Source: BM520 sp964594665
GTDB lineage: Bacteria > Bacteroidota > Bacteroidia > Bacteroidales > BM520
Assembly: GCA_964594665.1 (NCBI GenBank)
Contig: CAZQNY010000003.1
Location: forward strand, 6,753 to 70,752
Direction: 5' to 3'
DNA length: 64,000 nucleotides
Each line of letters opens with the position of its first letter. Position 1 is the stretch's first letter. The position numbers and the translations under genes were made by a program. Shown piece after piece: positions 34,335 to 44,372 of this stretch. A model generated the notes under the pieces. The model did no database searches, was not told the origin of the DNA, and saw nothing but the letters and a program-made list of their open reading frames with translations.

Positions 34335-35354
34335 ATGAAAAAAATTGTTTCCTTTCTGCTCTTCATCTCTTTCGCATTGTTATTTTCCTCTTGCGGTGAG
34401 GCCGGAAAAAATGCCGGTGATAAGATGCTGGAGAAACCGGGATCCTCGGGAGCTACCTATGAAATGTTGGTGGTTAGTGGCAACAAAGTATGGGAAAGTC
34501 GTATAGGAGTAGAAATACGCAACTATTTTAGTCAGTATGATTCCACCATTAATCAAACAGAGCCCCTCTATACAACTCCGCACATTACAGAAGCTACATT
34601 TGATAAAAATTCCATGTTTCAGAATCATCGAAATGTGTTAATGGTTCGAATCGATCCTTCAAACGAACCCAAAGTGGAGAAAATTATCAATAAACACTCT
34701 CAACCTCAACGTATATTTCGTTTTACAGTCCGTAATGAGGATGAATTCATCCGCCTTTTTGATCAGTATAAAGCAACGATTTATGAGACTTATGTTGAGG
34801 CAGAGCGCATCAGGATAAACCGGTTTTTTAATCAGCAAAGAGATAATAAAATGGCCGGATTTCTGGACAATAAATTCGGAGTAAAGTTATCCATGCCCAC
34901 GGGGTTTCATGTGGCAAAAGATGCCACGGATTTTGTTTGGCTTTGGCGAAAAACACCTAAGGTGGATTACGGTATTCTGGTTTATACTGAGCAATACAGA
35001 GACACCTCCCAGCTGGATCCCCGCGCCATTATTCAGCTGCGGGATATCCTTACCTTTGAACATATCCCGGGAGACCTTCCCGAGAGTTATATGCAGGTTG
35101 TAACAGATAAATTTCCGGTTGCCTCACGCCCGGTAGTTTTTAATGGAACCTATGCCACTGAAATTCGTGGTTTATGGGAAACAATAAAGGATTTTATGGG
35201 CGGCCCGTTTGTCCATTATGCTATTGTTGATGAAGATAATAACCGTATTATCCACCTTGATGGCTTTCTTTATGCACCGGGGCAGGATAAACGCGATGAA
35301 TTATTGCAACTTGAGGCTATTCTCTATACCCTGAAGATTTCACAACCTGAATAA
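34335..35354 (+). CDS. DUF4837 family lipoprotein
   Basis: Predicted envelope lipoprotein of 339 residues. The signal MKKIVSFLLFISFALLFSSC ends in a lipobox at Cys20. The body matches the DUF4837 pattern as I know it: YEMLVVSGNKVWESRIG at the start, NHRNVLMVRIDPS, GVKLSMPTGFHVAKDATDFVWLWR, and RGLWETIKDFMGGPFVHYAI near the end. Function unknown; the family is confined to Bacteroidota and often lies next to murein hydrolases, as here, where it follows the LysM transglycosylase by 21 bases. A role in envelope maintenance is inferred from that context. Confidence 0.85.
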   Translation: MKKIVSFLLFISFALLFSSCGEAGKNAGDKMLEKPGSSGATYEMLVVSGNKVWESRIGVEIRNYFSQYDSTINQTEPLYTTPHITEATFDKNSMFQNHRNVLMVRIDPSNEPKVEKIINKHSQPQRIFRFTVRNEDEFIRLFDQYKATIYETYVEAERIRINRFFNQQRDNKMAGFLDNKFGVKLSMPTGFHVAKDATDFVWLWRKTPKVDYGILVYTEQYRDTSQLDPRAIIQLRDILTFEHIPGDLPESYMQVVTDKFPVASRPVVFNGTYATEIRGLWETIKDFMGGPFVHYAIVDEDNNRIIHLDGFLYAPGQDKRDELLQLEAILYTLKISQPE

Positions 35355-35520
35355 ACGTAGCATTTTTTCTTCTGCATTATCGTTTTTACTACTTTTACAC
35401 CTAATATTTTACAGCGATGAACAATTGTTGTTTTCATCGCTTAAAGTATGTTCAGACATCTATTAGTTGTTTGTAGTGTCTGTTGAAATGAGAAATACAG
35501 GTTTTTTTAACACAACTACT

Positions 35521-38500
35521 ATGAAATTTAAAAGTATTACGCTATTGCTTTTTGCTGCGATGCTGATTTCTGCAACCGGAATACAGGCACAAAGCAAAAA
35601 GAAAAAAATGTATCGTCCCGATCAGGAGGTACCGGCAAAGTATCAGGTCGACGATCGAATTGACAATATGAGTTACTGGCGTCGTTTGGCCTTTGAGGGT
35701 CTTGTGCCTGTAGCTCCTGACTATGCCCCACCACAAGCCATAAAACGTACCCCGCGGATTATGTCCAAAGGGACTTCTTTTGACGACTCTGTGGACGTCC
35801 CCGTAACAGAGGATAACAGTACGCAGACAGAAAACTCTATTTTTATTAATCCCAATAATAATGCACATATCCTGCAATCAAACAACTCTACCCAAAATCC
35901 GGTAGGGTCGTTGTATGGTGCAAATTATTTTTATTCCCTCGACAATGGTATCTCCTGGGGCGGTTCTGTCGAAGGTGCCGGTGGAGGTAATAGTGGAGAC
36001 CCCACTACAGCTATAAACCTTGATGGCCGCATGTTTGTCGGGTTTATTCATTCCAACGGTGGCCAGGGTATTTCCTACAGCGATGATAATGGCCAGACAT
36101 GGACGCCGGTACTGGTGGCTAACTCTGCCGGTGGATGGGGCGACCTTCTGGATAAAAACCATATGTGGATCGATAATAGCCCTTCAAGCCCTTACGAAGG
36201 GTATCTCTATAATGCATGGACTGACTTTGGCGGTTCCAATAATCTGGATATTGAAATTTCACGTTCCACAACTGATGGCGAAACATGGGATTCGCCAATA
36301 AATATTTCTGATGCCGTTAGTGCCGGCAGCCACAATCAGGGTGTCAACATTCAAACCGGTCCCAATGGTGAAGTTTATGCTATCTGGACTATCTACGATG
36401 ACTGGCCAAGCGATGAAACTGCCATTGGTATGGCTCGCTCTTTAGATGGCGGTGCCACATGGGATACTCCCCGCAGAGTGATTACCAATATCCGTGGTAT
36501 CCGAAATACAGGTACTTCAAAGAATATGCGTGTGAATTCCTTCCCCGTAATGGCAGTAGATATTTCCAACGGCCCTGCAAGTGGTAATATTTATATCTGC
36601 TGGACCAATGTGGGCGTTCCCGGTATTAATGAGGGCCCCGATAAAGACGTTTATGTGGCCACCTCAACCGATGGTGGTGAGACCTTTGGCACTCCTGTTC
36701 GTGTGAACCAGGATGAAGCAGGACTTGGGAAAGAACACTACCTCCCTTGGATTACCTGTGACCCTGTAACCGGTGACGTGGCTGTTGTTTTTTATGATGA
36801 CAGAAATGTTAATTCCAATCAGGCAGAAGCTTTCTGTGCTGCTTCTGACGATGCCTGCCAGACCTGGGAAGACTTCCGCGTTAGTGATGTGGCTTTTACG
36901 CCTACTCCTATTCCGGGCCTCGCCGATCAGTATATGGGTGACTATCTCGGTATCGCTGCCCGTGACAGAATGGTTTACCCCGTTTGGGCTGATAACCGTC
37001 TGGGTTATATGATGACCTTTATCTCTCCCTTCGAACTCGGGCCTCCACCGGATCAACCATGGATCGTGTATCAGAATGTTGAAGTTAATGATGTGAATAC
37101 CAATAATAACGGTCAGCTCGATTATGAAGAAGCTGCTACCCTCCATGTTACTATGGCAAATATTGGTGATACTCCGGGCTATAATGTTGATGTTACCCTT
37201 TCAACAGAAAATCCTTATGTTTCTATAACTGATGCTGAAGAGAATTTTGGCGATTTGAACCCCGAAGATATCAAAACTATCGATGATGCCTTTGCTGTTG
37301 CTGTTGCAGAAAATGCCCCAAACGGTGAAAAGGTGGATTTTATTCTCACTGCTGTGGATGCCAATGATACTACCATTGTAAGTGGTTTCTCCCTGAATAT
37401 CCTGGCTCCTGAGCTGATGGCAGGGAGTATGTCGGTTAATGATGCTGCAGGAAATGGAAACGGTCGTATTGATGCCGGTGAAACAGTGGAAATAACTTTC
37501 GAAGTTTCTAACCCCGGAGCCTACGACCTGGATGGGGTGATGGCTTCTCTAATTTGCCCAACACAGTATATTACCCTCAATACCGATGAAGCGGAAATAG
37601 GTATGCTTGCTGTTAATGAGCCGGTTTCAGTTTCTTTCTCTGTTACTGCTGAGCAAGGAACCCCAATGGGTACTTCGGCAGAATTCATCCTCCATCTTGA
37701 AGGTGGTGCCTATGAGGCTGAAAAATCTTATATCCATGTTATTGGTCTGATTCTCGAAGACTGGGAGTCGGGTGATTTTGCCAATTTTGACTGGCAAATG
37801 AGTGGTAATGCAGGATGGTCACTGGTTGAGAATCAGGTTTATGAGGGCCTTTATGCTGCGAAATCAGATGAAATTGACCATAATCAAACTGCTGTAATAT
37901 ATCTTGACTATGAGGTTGCCCGTGATGATAAAATCTCATTCTACTATAAAGTGAGTAGTGAGGCCGGTTATGATTACCTTAAGTTTTATGTCGATGGTGA
38001 TATGCTTGATCAGTGGGCTGGTGAAGTGGACTGGACCTATGCAGAATATCCTGTTACAGAAGGCTCTCATACCTTCAAATGGGAATACTATAAAGATGGT
38101 TATGTCTCTGAAGGTGATGATTGTGCATGGATTGATTATATTGTACTTCCTTCTATGATTACAACCACCGCTTATGCAGGTGCTGATCTTGCAACATGTG
38201 AGCTTTCTCCTGTTGTTCTGGATGCTGCCAATGCTACACTTATTGAAGAGATCCTGTGGGAAACAACCGGTACCGGGACGTTTGATGATGCTACTGCGGT
38301 GAATCCAACATATTCACCTTCTGAAGAGGATATGAATGCGGGTATGGTTACGCTTACAATGACGGTTACCGGCCCTTCTACAACGGCTTCTGATGAGGTT
38401 ATTCTTTCAATAAGCAAGGCCCCGGTGGTTAATGTACCTGAAACAGGATCTGTCTGTTCCAACGACACTTACATGGTCGAAGGCGTTGAAGCTGAAAACT

Positions 38501-39447
38501 ATGCTGAAGTTATGTGGAGCTCAGGGGGTGATGGTATGTTTGACGATGCCACACTGCTGATGCCTGTTTATACTCCGGGCGCAATGGATATTGAAAATGG
38601 TCAGGCGATGCTTTCTGCAACCTTCGTTGCCAATGAAGGTTGTGAAGATGTGATGTTTGAACAGGTCCTTACAGTATTTCCAGCTCCTGCAGCATTGATT
38701 TCCGGTAGTGGGGAAATATGTGCCGGTGACAGCCTGATGATTTCTGTTGAACTTACTGGTATGGCTCCATGGACTATCATAACCAGCGATGACCAGAATT
38801 TTGTTGCTGAAACATCTCCCTGGTCGTCCTATTTTACTCCTGCTGAAACGATGACATATTCTGTTGAATCTGTTTCTGATGCCAATGGATGTACCAATTC
38901 CGGTGAAGGTGTTGCTGAAGTTATTGTTAACCCGGTTCCTGTGGTGAATCTTGGCGATGACTTTACCATGTGTCATAATCATGTTATCACACTCGATGCC
39001 GGCAGCGACGGCGATACCTACAATTGGACAACAGGTGAAACCACACAAACTATTGAGGTGGATTCTACAGGTATCGGCTATCAGGGTGCCAAAACCATTT
39101 CTGTGGAGGTAACGAACTCCTTTGCTTGTGTTACATTAGATCAAATTGTTATTACGATTGAGGATTGTAGTGGTCTTGAAGACCTTGCAGAGGCTATTCA
39201 GCTTTCGCTGTATCCTAATCCGTCAAAAGGCATGGTGCTGATTTATTTCAATGCTCAAAAGCGTGATTTTTATACCCTCGAGGTTCGTGATAACAGAAAT
39301 GCTTTGATAAAGGTTGTTGAACTTGGCAGTGTACAGGGTGAATTCAGCCAAAAACTCGACCTCTCATCACTTGTTGATGGTGTTTATTTTCTGAACATCA
39401 AAACTACTGATGACAGCCATCTTTCGAAGATTATTATTCAACATTAG
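35521..39447 (+). CDS. Large T9SS-secreted protein with Asp-box propeller and adhesin-like domains
   Basis: Predicted cell-surface protein of 1308 residues. After a signal peptide (cleaved near GIQAQ) comes a sialidase-like beta-propeller at about 80-500 with five Asp-boxes: SLDNGISW, SDDNGQTW, STTDGETW, SLDGGATW and STDGGETF. No sialidase active-site arginine triad is evident. Two similar beta-sandwich repeats follow (NNNGQLDYEEAATLHV; GNGRIDAGETVEITF), then a jelly-roll near 742-880 (EDWESGDFANFDWQ) like the cleaved-adhesin domain of gingipains. Three or more Ig/PKD-like domains and a type A sorting domain (LYPNPSKGM to KIIIQH) complete it. It probably binds carbohydrate or protein. ATG 35521 begins the signal peptide; TTG 35467 is rejected. 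Confidence 0.85.
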   Translation: MKFKSITLLLFAAMLISATGIQAQSKKKKMYRPDQEVPAKYQVDDRIDNMSYWRRLAFEGLVPVAPDYAPPQAIKRTPRIMSKGTSFDDSVDVPVTEDNSTQTENSIFINPNNNAHILQSNNSTQNPVGSLYGANYFYSLDNGISWGGSVEGAGGGNSGDPTTAINLDGRMFVGFIHSNGGQGISYSDDNGQTWTPVLVANSAGGWGDLLDKNHMWIDNSPSSPYEGYLYNAWTDFGGSNNLDIEISRSTTDGETWDSPINISDAVSAGSHNQGVNIQTGPNGEVYAIWTIYDDWPSDETAIGMARSLDGGATWDTPRRVITNIRGIRNTGTSKNMRVNSFPVMAVDISNGPASGNIYICWTNVGVPGINEGPDKDVYVATSTDGGETFGTPVRVNQDEAGLGKEHYLPWITCDPVTGDVAVVFYDDRNVNSNQAEAFCAASDDACQTWEDFRVSDVAFTPTPIPGLADQYMGDYLGIAARDRMVYPVWADNRLGYMMTFISPFELGPPPDQPWIVYQNVEVNDVNTNNNGQLDYEEAATLHVTMANIGDTPGYNVDVTLSTENPYVSITDAEENFGDLNPEDIKTIDDAFAVAVAENAPNGEKVDFILTAVDANDTTIVSGFSLNILAPELMAGSMSVNDAAGNGNGRIDAGETVEITFEVSNPGAYDLDGVMASLICPTQYITLNTDEAEIGMLAVNEPVSVSFSVTAEQGTPMGTSAEFILHLEGGAYEAEKSYIHVIGLILEDWESGDFANFDWQMSGNAGWSLVENQVYEGLYAAKSDEIDHNQTAVIYLDYEVARDDKISFYYKVSSEAGYDYLKFYVDGDMLDQWAGEVDWTYAEYPVTEGSHTFKWEYYKDGYVSEGDDCAWIDYIVLPSMITTTAYAGADLATCELSPVVLDAANATLIEEILWETTGTGTFDDATAVNPTYSPSEEDMNAGMVTLTMTVTGPSTTASDEVILSISKAPVVNVPETGSVCSNDTYMVEGVEAENYAEVMWSSGGDGMFDDATLLMPVYTPGAMDIENGQAMLSATFVANEGCEDVMFEQVLTVFPAPAALISGSGEICAGDSLMISVELTGMAPWTIITSDDQNFVAETSPWSSYFTPAETMTYSVESVSDANGCTNSGEGVAEVIVNPVPVVNLGDDFTMCHNHVITLDAGSDGDTYNWTTGETTQTIEVDSTGIGYQGAKTISVEVTNSFACVTLDQIVITIEDCSGLEDLAEAIQLSLYPNPSKGMVLIYFNAQKRDFYTLEVRDNRNALIKVVELGSVQGEFSQKLDLSSLVDGVYFLNIKTTDDSHLSKIIIQH

Positions 39448-39506
39448 CAATGTTGATTGAATAGACACCCCAAGATTCTAAAACAGACTTTCCAGGTCTG
39501 ATACAT

Positions 39507-39543
39507 AACCCCGGCACTACAGTATTGTAATGCCGGGGTTTTT
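39507..39543 (+). terminator. Rho-independent terminator
   Basis: AACCCCGGCA and TGCCGGGGTT form a 10-bp stem with a 14-base loop followed by TTT. It lies 60 bases after the stop of the large T9SS protein and faces the converging ABC operon. Only the plus strand has a T tail. Confidence 0.85.
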
Positions 39544-39573
39544 ATATTCATGGGAATTCATGGTAACTCCCTG

Positions 39574-40701
39574 TCAGGCGGTTTTACGATATCGCCAGGT
39601 GCTCACCGAGAGCATTGTAAGGGCATAAACGGCCATTACTCCCAGCTCGTATCGAATATCTGAAAAGCCGCTTCCCTTGAGCATTACCATACGTATTACG
39701 CGCATAAAATATGCAAACGGATTAATGATATTGACCTTCTGAGCCCAATAAGGCATATTCTCAACAGGAGTAAAAATGCCACTCATAAGAATAAATGTAA
39801 GCATAAAGAAAAAGGTTACAAACATTACCTGCTGTTGGGTTGTGCTGATTGTACTTACAAAAATGCCTATCCCCATTACTGCAAGCAGATAGACAGCTGT
39901 AAAAGAAAACAGGACTATCAGCGATCCCTGTACCTGCACGTTAAATATCAGACATCCTATCACCAAGCCCAGCGCAAGCTCTATCATGGCAATGATCCAA
40001 AAAGGTATTACCTTTCCAATGATAAACTGATACCTGCGTATTGGTGTTACGTTGATCTGTTCAATGGTGCCGATTTCTTTTTCTCTGACAATATTCAGTG
40101 CACTGAGAAACATCCCTATTACCGATACCAAAATTACCAGAATGCCCGGAAGCATATATATGGGATACCTTAACTCAGGGTTGTACCAATGACTATACGT
40201 AATGCGGATTTTTTTTAACCCTGACATCTGGGCGAGCTCCTGAGGTGTTGCCACCTGTGGAATGATGGTTTTGTTATAGGCCATAATAATGTTGTTGGTA
40301 TAACTGTTTATTAAGCCCGCCGCAACGCCATTAATTGCGTTTATCTGCAGCTGTAATGTGGCCTTTTTACTTCTTAGCAAATCCTGTTCAAAGCCTTCAG
40401 GGATTACTATAACCAAATCACTGCCTCCAGTCATCAGCTGATCACATCCCACATCATCATCAAACGACGAACCCTGAAGATCGTAGAATGAGGCCGCTTC
40501 AAAATGAGCACACAGATCACGGCTGGTAGTGCTGAGGTCTTTGTCCACAATAAAATATTTAATCTCTTTCATTTCAAGCGTTGCAGCAGGAACCAAAATC
40601 AGCAGTTGTACCAATGGCATTACAATCAGTATGGGAAATAATACTGGATTGCGTCGTAGCTGGATAAACTCTTTTCGTATGATATAACCTATTGTTCGCA
40701 T
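39574..40701 (-). CDS. ABC-2 type transporter permease (second of pair)
   Basis: Predicted 375-residue inner-membrane permease. One membrane segment lies at about residues 20-42, a periplasmic domain of ~140 residues follows, then five C-terminal segments starting near YMLPGILVILVSVIGMFLSA. The coupling motif NIVREKEIGTIEQINVTPI and the later FILMSGIFTPVENMP are hallmarks of the YhhJ/YbhR-type ABC-2 permeases. It pairs with the permease gene five bases upstream to form the membrane heterodimer of a drug or toxic-compound exporter. Last gene of the operon. Confidence 0.92.
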   Translation of the reverse strand: MRTIGYIIRKEFIQLRRNPVLFPILIVMPLVQLLILVPAATLEMKEIKYFIVDKDLSTTSRDLCAHFEAASFYDLQGSSFDDDVGCDQLMTGGSDLVIVIPEGFEQDLLRSKKATLQLQINAINGVAAGLINSYTNNIIMAYNKTIIPQVATPQELAQMSGLKKIRITYSHWYNPELRYPIYMLPGILVILVSVIGMFLSALNIVREKEIGTIEQINVTPIRRYQFIIGKVIPFWIIAMIELALGLVIGCLIFNVQVQGSLIVLFSFTAVYLLAVMGIGIFVSTISTTQQQVMFVTFFFMLTFILMSGIFTPVENMPYWAQKVNIINPFAYFMRVIRMVMLKGSGFSDIRYELGVMAVYALTMLSVSTWRYRKTA

Positions 40702-40706
40702 AGTGC

Positions 40707-41813
40707 TTATTGTAATCTGATTTTAAATTTTTTAATACTGATAGTAAATAATACAATGGTCATTATCAGTAAAATAAGCGTCTCTTTCCATACATATGCC
40801 AGCCCGGCGCCTTTGAGCATGATGTTTTTTATAATAAATAAGAACCATCTTGGAGGAATTATCAGGCTGAAATACTGCAAAACCGGGGGCATGTTTTCAA
40901 TGGGGAATATAAAACCCGAAAGGATAAGTGTTGGCAGCAGTAATCCAAACATGGAGGCAAACATTGCGACCATCTGGTTGGGGGATATTATGGAAAAAAG
41001 GATTCCCAGTGCCAGTGCTAATGTTATGAAGAGGATGGTTTCAAATGCCAGCAACAAAATGCTGCCATGGATCGGGAGCCCAAATATAAAGTATCCAAGA
41101 AGTACAATGGTTATAGCATTTATAAGTGCCAGCAGCATATACGGCATTACTTTACCAAGGATTATCTGATACGGTTTTAAGGGAGATACCAGCAAAGCTT
41201 CCATTGTGCCCATCTCTTTCTCCCGGGTGATGCTTATGGATGTCATGATAGCACTGATAAGCATCAAAATAAGGGCAATTGTTCCGGGTACAAACAGATA
41301 TACGCCCTTGAGCGATTCATTGAAAAACATTCTCGACTCTGCATTTATCACCACCGGTAGCGCATTGTTGCGATTTAATGTGTTGACATATTGCATGATA
41401 ATGGCAGAAGTGTAATTCACCAGCTGGCTGGCGGTATTTGCATCCGAAGCATCGGTAATGATTTGAATGGATGCCTCCTGATTTTTGAGCAGGTTTTCCT
41501 GAAAATGATCTTCAAAAACCACCACCTGCCGGATATTTCCTTTTTTGAATGCCGCCTCTATCTGGTCTGTATTATCCAGAAAACCATCGTTAATAAAAAA
41601 ACCTGATGCAATAATTTTATCCGTGATTTCATGCGTAACCTCGTCGTGGGAAAGATCAAGAAAAGCTATACGCATATCCTTCAGCTCATTGGTGACCACA
41701 AAGCCAAAGATCAGTATTTGAGCCACCGGGATACCAAAAAGTATCAGCATGGTGCGGGTATCTCTGAAGATGTGCAGAAATTCTTTTTTTACAAAGGCCC
41801 AAAAACTATTCAT
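40707..41813 (-). CDS. ABC-2 type transporter permease (first of pair)
   Basis: Predicted 368-residue inner-membrane permease, paralogous to its neighbour at 39574. It shares the same layout: N-terminal membrane segment (MLILFGIPVAQILIFGFVVT), a periplasmic alpha/beta domain with QIITDASDANTASQL, then five membrane spans. The family motifs are ITREKEMGTMEALLVSPL and LILSGFIFPIENMP. It corresponds to YbhS in the E. coli YbhFSR exporter. The gene starts 30 bases after the stop of the upstream ATPase gene and ends five bases before the partner permease. Confidence 0.92.
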   Translation of the reverse strand: MNSFWAFVKKEFLHIFRDTRTMLILFGIPVAQILIFGFVVTNELKDMRIAFLDLSHDEVTHEITDKIIASGFFINDGFLDNTDQIEAAFKKGNIRQVVVFEDHFQENLLKNQEASIQIITDASDANTASQLVNYTSAIIMQYVNTLNRNNALPVVINAESRMFFNESLKGVYLFVPGTIALILMLISAIMTSISITREKEMGTMEALLVSPLKPYQIILGKVMPYMLLALINAITIVLLGYFIFGLPIHGSILLLAFETILFITLALALGILFSIISPNQMVAMFASMFGLLLPTLILSGFIFPIENMPPVLQYFSLIIPPRWFLFIIKNIMLKGAGLAYVWKETLILLIMTIVLFTISIKKFKIRLQ

Positions 41814-41843
41814 ATCTTTATTATTGTATTTATTATCAATAAA

Positions 41844-42569
41844 TTATCTCGCCAGTGTCAGAAATACTTCCTCCATATTCGCGGCTTTATATTTTTGTTT
41901 TAATTGGGAAGGCGTATCCAGAGCCACAATTTTACCATCAACCATAATGCTTACTCTGTCGCAGTATTCAGCTTCATCCATATAGTGTGTTGTAACAAAA
42001 ACCGTATAACCATTTCCTGCCGCCTGATAGATCATCTCCCAAAACTGCCTTCGTGTTAGTGGATCCACTCCTCCGGTGGGTTCATCAAGAAAAATGATCG
42101 ATGGCTCGTGCAACATCGCAAGGGAAAAGGCCAGTTTTTGTTTCCACCCCAGTGGCAGGTCGCGGATAATCTTTTTCCTTATATCCCAAATGCCCAGCCC
42201 TGAAAGCATTTTTTTTGCCCTTACGTGTATTTCACGGTGTGGAATGCCATATATTCCACCATAGAAAACAATATTTTCCAGAATCGACAGATCCTCATAT
42301 AACGAAAACCGCTGACTCATATATCCAATACGTTTTTTAATCTTCTCTGTTTCCCGGTATACATCACAACCGGCAACCATTGCTTCACCCTCTGATGGAG
42401 ATGAAAGCCCGCAGAGAATCTTCATTGTGGTGGTTTTTCCTGCTCCGTTTGCACCCAGAAAACCAAAGATCTCTCCCCGATAAACCTTAAAAGTCAGGTT
42501 ATCATTGGCGGTAAAATTTCCAAAGCGTTTATAGAGTCCATTGACTTCAATGACCGGTGTTTTGTTCAT
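41844..42569 (-). CDS. ABC transporter ATP-binding protein (C-half type, degenerate signature)
   Basis: Predicted 241-residue cytosolic ATPase. Walker A is GANGAGKTTT, Walker B IIFLDEPTGGVD, and the H-loop is in VFVTTHYMDEAEYCD. The signature is LPLGWKQKLAF instead of LSGGQ, as in the second ATPase half of YbhF/RbbA-type pumps. The upstream ATPase gene (42547-43482) has a normal signature and overlaps this one by 23 bases. Together they look like a YbhF-type double ATPase encoded as two genes. It energises the two permeases encoded downstream. Confidence 0.93.
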   Translation of the reverse strand: MNKTPVIEVNGLYKRFGNFTANDNLTFKVYRGEIFGFLGANGAGKTTTMKILCGLSSPSEGEAMVAGCDVYRETEKIKKRIGYMSQRFSLYEDLSILENIVFYGGIYGIPHREIHVRAKKMLSGLGIWDIRKKIIRDLPLGWKQKLAFSLAMLHEPSIIFLDEPTGGVDPLTRRQFWEMIYQAAGNGYTVFVTTHYMDEAEYCDRVSIMVDGKIVALDTPSQLKQKYKAANMEEVFLTLAR

Positions 42570-43482
42570 GGTTATTTTTCATTAACTGGATAAAACAATC
42601 TTCGATGGTGGGTGTGGCTTTTTCGTAGTTTATAGTAAGGCTGCTTTGCTGCAATGCGAAATCCTTCAAAAATATTTCAATCGAATCGTCGCCAAAGAGG
42701 TGTAGCTCACTACCAAACCGATGTACATTACCGCTGCCCAGTTGTTGTGCCAGCAACATCACCAACTGCTGCGGATTTTGGGTCTTTATTTTAAAAACAT
42801 TCCCGTAAAAATTATTGATAATTTGGTGTGGATTTCCGGAAGAAAAAATCTCACCCTGTTGGATAAACCCAACCCTGTCGCACATCATAGCTTCATCCAT
42901 ATAGGGAGTTGAAACAAGAATGGCTAGTCCTTCGCTTTTTAATCTGTGCAGCATTTCCCAGAATTCTTTTCTTGAAACAGCGTCAACACCGGTGGTAGGT
43001 TCATCGAGAAACAGCACCTCCGGTTTATGTACTAATGCGCATGATAGTGCCAGTTTTTGTTTCATCCCACCACTGAGTTTTCCGGCACGTCGTTTTTTAA
43101 ATGGCTCTATCTGGCTGTAAATATCTTTAATAAGATGGTAGTTTTCCTTTACAGTGGTTTTAAAAACCGAAGCAAAGAAGTTGAGGTTTTCCTCAACGGT
43201 AAGATCCTGGTATAGAGAGAATCTTCCGGGCATATATCCTACTTTTTTACGCACTTCACGGTAGTCCTTTACGCAGTTGTATCCTGCTACCATTGCAGTG
43301 CCGCTGTCGGGCAGCAGCAATGTTGTAAGAATTCTGAAAAGCGTTGATTTTCCGGCTCCATCCGGACCAATGAGTCCGTAAATTTCACCTTTTCCAACAT
43401 TAAGGGAGACCTTATTCAGCGCCTGCGTTGAGCCATACGCTCTGGAAATGCTGTCGACTACTATGCCGTTGTCGCTGATCAT
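42547..43482 (-). CDS. ABC transporter ATP-binding protein (N-half type)
   Basis: Predicted 311-residue ATPase. Walker A is GPDGAGKSTL, the signature LSGGMKQKLAL and Walker B VLFLDEPTTGVD, followed by a ~90-residue C-terminal extension. It matches the first half of YbhF. The gene overlaps hlyD-like upstream by 4 bases and the second ATPase downstream by 23 bases, so translation of the whole block is coupled. It should form an asymmetric ATPase dimer with the next gene product. Confidence 0.93.
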   Translation of the reverse strand: MISDNGIVVDSISRAYGSTQALNKVSLNVGKGEIYGLIGPDGAGKSTLFRILTTLLLPDSGTAMVAGYNCVKDYREVRKKVGYMPGRFSLYQDLTVEENLNFFASVFKTTVKENYHLIKDIYSQIEPFKKRRAGKLSGGMKQKLALSCALVHKPEVLFLDEPTTGVDAVSRKEFWEMLHRLKSEGLAILVSTPYMDEAMMCDRVGFIQQGEIFSSGNPHQIINNFYGNVFKIKTQNPQQLVMLLAQQLGSGNVHRFGSELHLFGDDSIEIFLKDFALQQSSLTINYEKATPTIEDCFIQLMKNNHEQNTGH

Positions 43483-44360
43483 TTGAAATTCACCTCTCCC
43501 GGCATACCTATTTTAAGCGTACCGTCGTTTTTAACTTTTACTTCAACAGCATAAACAAGTTTTACCCTTTCTTCGCGTGTTTGAATAATTTTGGGCGTAA
43601 ACTCTGCATTTTCTGCTATTTTAACCACTGTGCCTTCCATGGTCTTTAGTTTTCCTTTCGTTCCATCTATCAGTACTTCTGCCTTTTGGCCTGGTTTGAT
43701 ATTCTGCAGTTGCTCGCCACTTACAAATACTTTCAGGTTGAGGTTTTTCATATCGGCAATGGCATAGAGGGGTTTTCCGAACGTTGCAGTTTCTCCATTA
43801 TACATCAGCTTGGTAAGCACTGTACCTTTAACAGGATTATAAACCATGCAGTTTTTTAGGGCTTCTTTCGCACGGTCGATTTGAATGTTAAGGTTATCAA
43901 TTTCTGCCAATACAGTGTTTTTCCGGGTCTGTGTTGCCTGAATTTGTTTTTCTGTCAGTGCAATGGCACCCTGAAGGTCGTCAAGCTGTTTTTGTGTTGC
44001 AGCGCCGCCTTTTATCAGGTTTCTAACTCTTGCGAGATCAGTCAGCAGATTATCCTTTTGCTGCTGCTGTACTTGTTCCTGCGCGTCAATCTGATTTATA
44101 CGTGTTGCTGTAGCTTTAACAGTTTGTTGCAGCTGAAGAACTTGTAGTTGGTAGTCGGTGGTGTCCACAATAGCCATTAAATGATCCTGATCCACTACAG
44201 CCCCTTCCTCGATGGCGTTATATATAAGTTGCCCGTTGGCCTGCGCGCTGACCATGACTTTATCAGCACGAAAGGTTCCGTAGGCATCTGAGCGGTCCTC
44301 GTTGTGCTGACATGCCGTGAGCATCACAATTACGGCGATTAAAATTCCGGTTTTTTTCAT
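43479..44360 (-). CDS. HlyD/membrane-fusion family efflux adaptor lipoprotein
   Basis: Predicted 293-residue periplasmic adaptor linking the inner-membrane ABC exporter to the TolC-like channel. The signal MKKTGILIAVIVMLTAC gives a lipobox at Cys17, so it is probably lipid-anchored. The order is a biotinyl-lipoyl half (GQLIYNAIEEGAVVDQDHLM), a long coiled-coil hairpin at about 75-175 rich in Q, L and K, the second lipoyl half with VYNPVKGTVLTKLMYNGE, and beta-barrel domains to the end. It corresponds to YbhG. It overlaps the first ATPase gene by 4 bases and follows the tolC-like gene by 12 bases. Confidence 0.92.
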   Translation of the reverse strand: MKKTGILIAVIVMLTACQHNEDRSDAYGTFRADKVMVSAQANGQLIYNAIEEGAVVDQDHLMAIVDTTDYQLQVLQLQQTVKATATRINQIDAQEQVQQQQKDNLLTDLARVRNLIKGGAATQKQLDDLQGAIALTEKQIQATQTRKNTVLAEIDNLNIQIDRAKEALKNCMVYNPVKGTVLTKLMYNGETATFGKPLYAIADMKNLNLKVFVSGEQLQNIKPGQKAEVLIDGTKGKLKTMEGTVVKIAENAEFTPKIIQTREERVKLVYAVEVKVKNDGTLKIGMPGEVNFK

Positions 44361-44372
44361 GGTTATAAAGGT

